Shown here: positions 5,314 to 7,154 of the stretch, one piece after another
How positions within the stretch are numbered: the first letter of the stretch is position 1
How the letters are laid out: each line of letters opens with the position of its first letter
Made by a program: the position numbers and the translations under genes
DNA from: JAWLHJ01 sp039587535
Lineage (GTDB): Bacteria > Gemmatimonadota > Gemmatimonadetes > Longimicrobiales > Gaopeijiaceae
Direction: 5' to 3'
NCBI GenBank assembly: GCA_039587535.1
Contig: JBDHIF010000067.1
Span: 1-7,154, forward strand
Length of the DNA: 7,154 nucleotides
Notes under the pieces: generated by a model
What the model was told of the DNA's origin: nothing
What the model saw: the letters and a program-made list of their open reading frames with translations, nothing else
Databases searched by the model: none

Positions 5314-7154
5314 ATGACTCCCTTCCGAGCGCTGGTTGGGCACGAGCTACGGCTGCTCGCCAGGGACACGCGGATGATCTTCATCGCCCTCGTGCTTCCC
5401 CTGATGGTGTTCCCCGCTCTGATCCTCATCCTTCGCTCCGTGGACGAACGGGAGTCCCAGCGCCTTCGTGAGGCTGTCTACCGCTATGCGCTGGCTTCCG
5501 ACGCGCAGGACCTGGCCACGAGGGTCGACGAGGCACTCGAGCTGACGCCAGCTCAGGCCGACGGAGATCCTGCCCCGGTGCGCTTCGAGCGCGTGCGCAC
5601 GACCGCTCCGGATTCGCTTCTGCAGGCGGGGGGCCTGGAGATCGTGGTGGACTGGCCCTCCGAGGAGCCGGCGGAAGCGGAATCCGACGGGGAGGCGCCC
5701 GAGCCAGCGGACATCGCACTCCGGTACCGAGCGGAAAGCGATCTTTCCCGAGCCGGCGCCTCGGCCCTGGCAGCCCGTCTTGTCGATCTCGGAGCGGCGG
5801 AGAGAGACAGTGCCTTCCAGGCGGCCGGATCCCCCAACCTTCCCGAGCTCCTCCTGCAGATCGAGATCCGCAACGTCGCCACGCCTGAGCGGGAGGGCGG
5901 AGCGGCACTCGGCCTGGCCCTCACACCCTTCGTGCTCCTTTTGCTCCTCACGGGCGGCTCTATCGCGGCCGTGGACACGCTGAGCGGCGAGCGGGAGCGC
6001 GGCACGCTCGAGACGCTACTCACGACAGGTCTCCGTCGACGCGAGATCGTACGCGCCAAGCTGTTGGCCATCGCCGCGCTCGGACTGGTCGTAGTGGCGA
6101 CAAACGCCGCGAACCTGCTGCTCTATCTGGGCATGGGGGTGCTGGAGCTTCCGGACGAGCTGGCGCTTGCCCTCGCTCCGGTGGACGCTCTTCTGGTCGT
6201 CGTGTTGCTGCTACCCCTGACCGTGCTCGTGGCCTCCGCGCTCCTCCTCCTTTCCGGGCGGGTCGACGGATACAAGGACTTCCAGATCGTCTTCTTCCCG
6301 GTGCTGCTCGCGTTCGTCGCTCTGGCCGTCGCCGGGGCTCTCCCGGGAATGGAGCTGCAGTCCGCCATCGCCCTGGTACCCGTGGCGGGCATCGGCGTGG
6401 CCGTACGAGAGGTCCTCGTCGGGACGCGGACGTGGATCTTTCTCTTTCTCGCTTGGAGCTCCACCGCCGGTGCCGCCTGGCTGACGCTGCAGTCCGCCGA
6501 ACACGCGCTCTCCGCGGAACGGCTACTCGGCGGCTCGGGGACGACCGAAGCGGAGGTCCGCGGCGGGCCAGAGCTCTTCCCGCGCCGGGTCCTCTGGTGG
6601 TTCGCGGGCACCTGGTCCCTCTTCTTCACCGCTTCGCTGTGGCTGGGCGAGGCGCTGGGCGTGCGTGGGCAGGCCGTGGTCAACCTTGTGGTGGTCTTCG
6701 GTGGCGCTACGTGGCTCATGGTTCGCCGCTATCGACTGAATCCCGTCCGCGCGCTGTATCTGCGAGCTCCTTCGGTGCGCTCCTGGGTGGCGGCGATCGT
6801 CGGAGCGCCGGCGGGCTACGTCGTCGGCGTCGGAATGGCCGCGTTTCTGGACCGATACGTGATCCCGATGCCCGACAGCATGATGGAGGCCTTCCAGAAT
6901 GTCCTCCTACCGGAATCGGTGTCCCTCTGGCAGCTGCTCTTCTTCCTCGCGGTGCTGCCCGCGGTCTTCGAGGAGCTGGCGTTCCGAGGCGTCCTCCTTC
7001 ATGGGCTGCGCCAACGACTGGGACCCGTGGCGGCATGTCTCGCCGTGGGAGCGATCTTCGGCGTCTTTCACGTGTCCCTCTTCCGCATCGCCCCAACGGC
7101 CTTCCTCGGGGTCGTGCTGGCAGCCGTCGTCATCCGGAGCGGGTCGATCTACCC
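5314..7154 (+). CDS. ABC-2 permease fused to CPBP intramembrane glutamic protease, 3' end cut off by window
   Basis: Open frame of 613 codons from the ATG at 5314 to the right edge, in one frame throughout. Residues 1-393 are an ABC-2 permease: first span ~19-41, extracytoplasmic domain ~42-195, then spans near 198-220, 250-277, 288-316, 326-350 and 371-393. They carry Asp221, GERERGTLETLLTTG (225-239), Lys249, YKDFQ (320-324) and VPVAGIGVAVRE (355-366). A polar linker (~394-425) leads to a second membrane module with spans near 426-448, 453-473, 484-508 and 536-551. Glu553-Glu554-x3-Arg558 (EELAFR) and Phe582-x3-His586 (FGVFH) are the first two motifs of CPBP (CAAX protease/bacteriocin-processing) glutamic proteases. 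The third motif, usually a His/Asn helix after GSIYP-like sequence, should lie just beyond the edge. Residues 114-133 are an acidic Pro/Glu-rich insert. The start is 4 bases after the ATPase stop with only a weak G-rich site upstream, suggesting translational coupling. Likely role: second exporter subunit with an attached protease; substrate unknown. Confidence 0.9.
   Translation, partial: MTPFRALVGHELRLLARDTRMIFIALVLPLMVFPALILILRSVDERESQRLREAVYRYALASDAQDLATRVDEALELTPAQADGDPAPVRFERVRTTAPDSLLQAGGLEIVVDWPSEEPAEAESDGEAPEPADIALRYRAESDLSRAGASALAARLVDLGAAERDSAFQAAGSPNLPELLLQIEIRNVATPEREGGAALGLALTPFVLLLLLTGGSIAAVDTLSGERERGTLETLLTTGLRRREIVRAKLLAIAALGLVVVATNAANLLLYLGMGVLELPDELALALAPVDALLVVVLLLPLTVLVASALLLLSGRVDGYKDFQIVFFPVLLAFVALAVAGALPGMELQSAIALVPVAGIGVAVREVLVGTRTWIFLFLAWSSTAGAAWLTLQSAEHALSAERLLGGSGTTEAEVRGGPELFPRRVLWWFAGTWSLFFTASLWLGEALGVRGQAVVNLVVVFGGATWLMVRRYRLNPVRALYLRAPSVRSWVAAIVGAPAGYVVGVGMAAFLDRYVIPMPDSMMEAFQNVLLPESVSLWQLLFFLAVLPAVFEELAFRGVLLHGLRQRLGPVAACLAVGAIFGVFHVSLFRIAPTAFLGVVLAAVVIRSGSIY

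Noticed and set aside
6123..6719. 198-codon open frame on the minus strand
   Set aside because: It is antisense to the permease-protease fusion. The Ser/Arg/Thr/Pro-rich low-complexity translation is a codon-bias shadow.

Overview
The window is GC-rich (low-to-mid 60s % by eye) and densely coded. It has bacterial Shine-Dalgarno sites, GTG as well as ATG starts, and a mix of housekeeping and transport genes. The IspG (MEP isoprenoid pathway), the exported glutamate-carboxypeptidase-like M28 peptidase and the codon bias would fit a Gram-negative environmental lineage such as Gemmatimonadota or a relative. That placement is inference and rests on no marker gene. I see no tRNA, rRNA, CRISPR array, insertion sequence or attachment site.

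Left half, minus strand, read from about 2900 down to 1: ispG (4Fe-4S enzyme of the MEP pathway), then a CDP-alcohol phosphatidyltransferase-family membrane enzyme, then the N-terminal part of a secreted PA-domain/M28 peptidase that runs off the left edge. The first two are 63 bases apart and probably share a transcript. The peptidase follows after 107 bases and may have its own promoter. A reasonable sigma70-like promoter lies just upstream of the preferred GTG start of ispG.

Right half, plus strand: a small CDGSH-type 2Fe-2S protein is divergent from ispG. After a 49-base gap comes a tightly packed ABC exporter operon: an ABC-2 permease (NatB-like), a NatA-like ATPase whose start overlaps the permease stop in an ATGA, and, 4 bases after the ATPase stop, a large protein running off the right edge. 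This last protein is the most interesting item. Its N-terminal ~390 residues form a second ABC-2 permease, paralogous to the first. Its C-terminus is a CPBP (CAAX protease/bacteriocin-processing) intramembrane glutamic protease with an intact EExxxR motif and an FxxxH motif.

Together the last three genes look like one heteromeric exporter: two unlike permease subunits, one ATPase, and an intramembrane protease covalently attached to one permease. Transport coupled to cleavage of a membrane-associated or exported peptide is a natural hypothesis, but the substrate cannot be read from the sequence. The permease-CPBP architecture is, to my knowledge, already present in public annotation as a named fusion, so the novelty lies in its function rather than in its existence.
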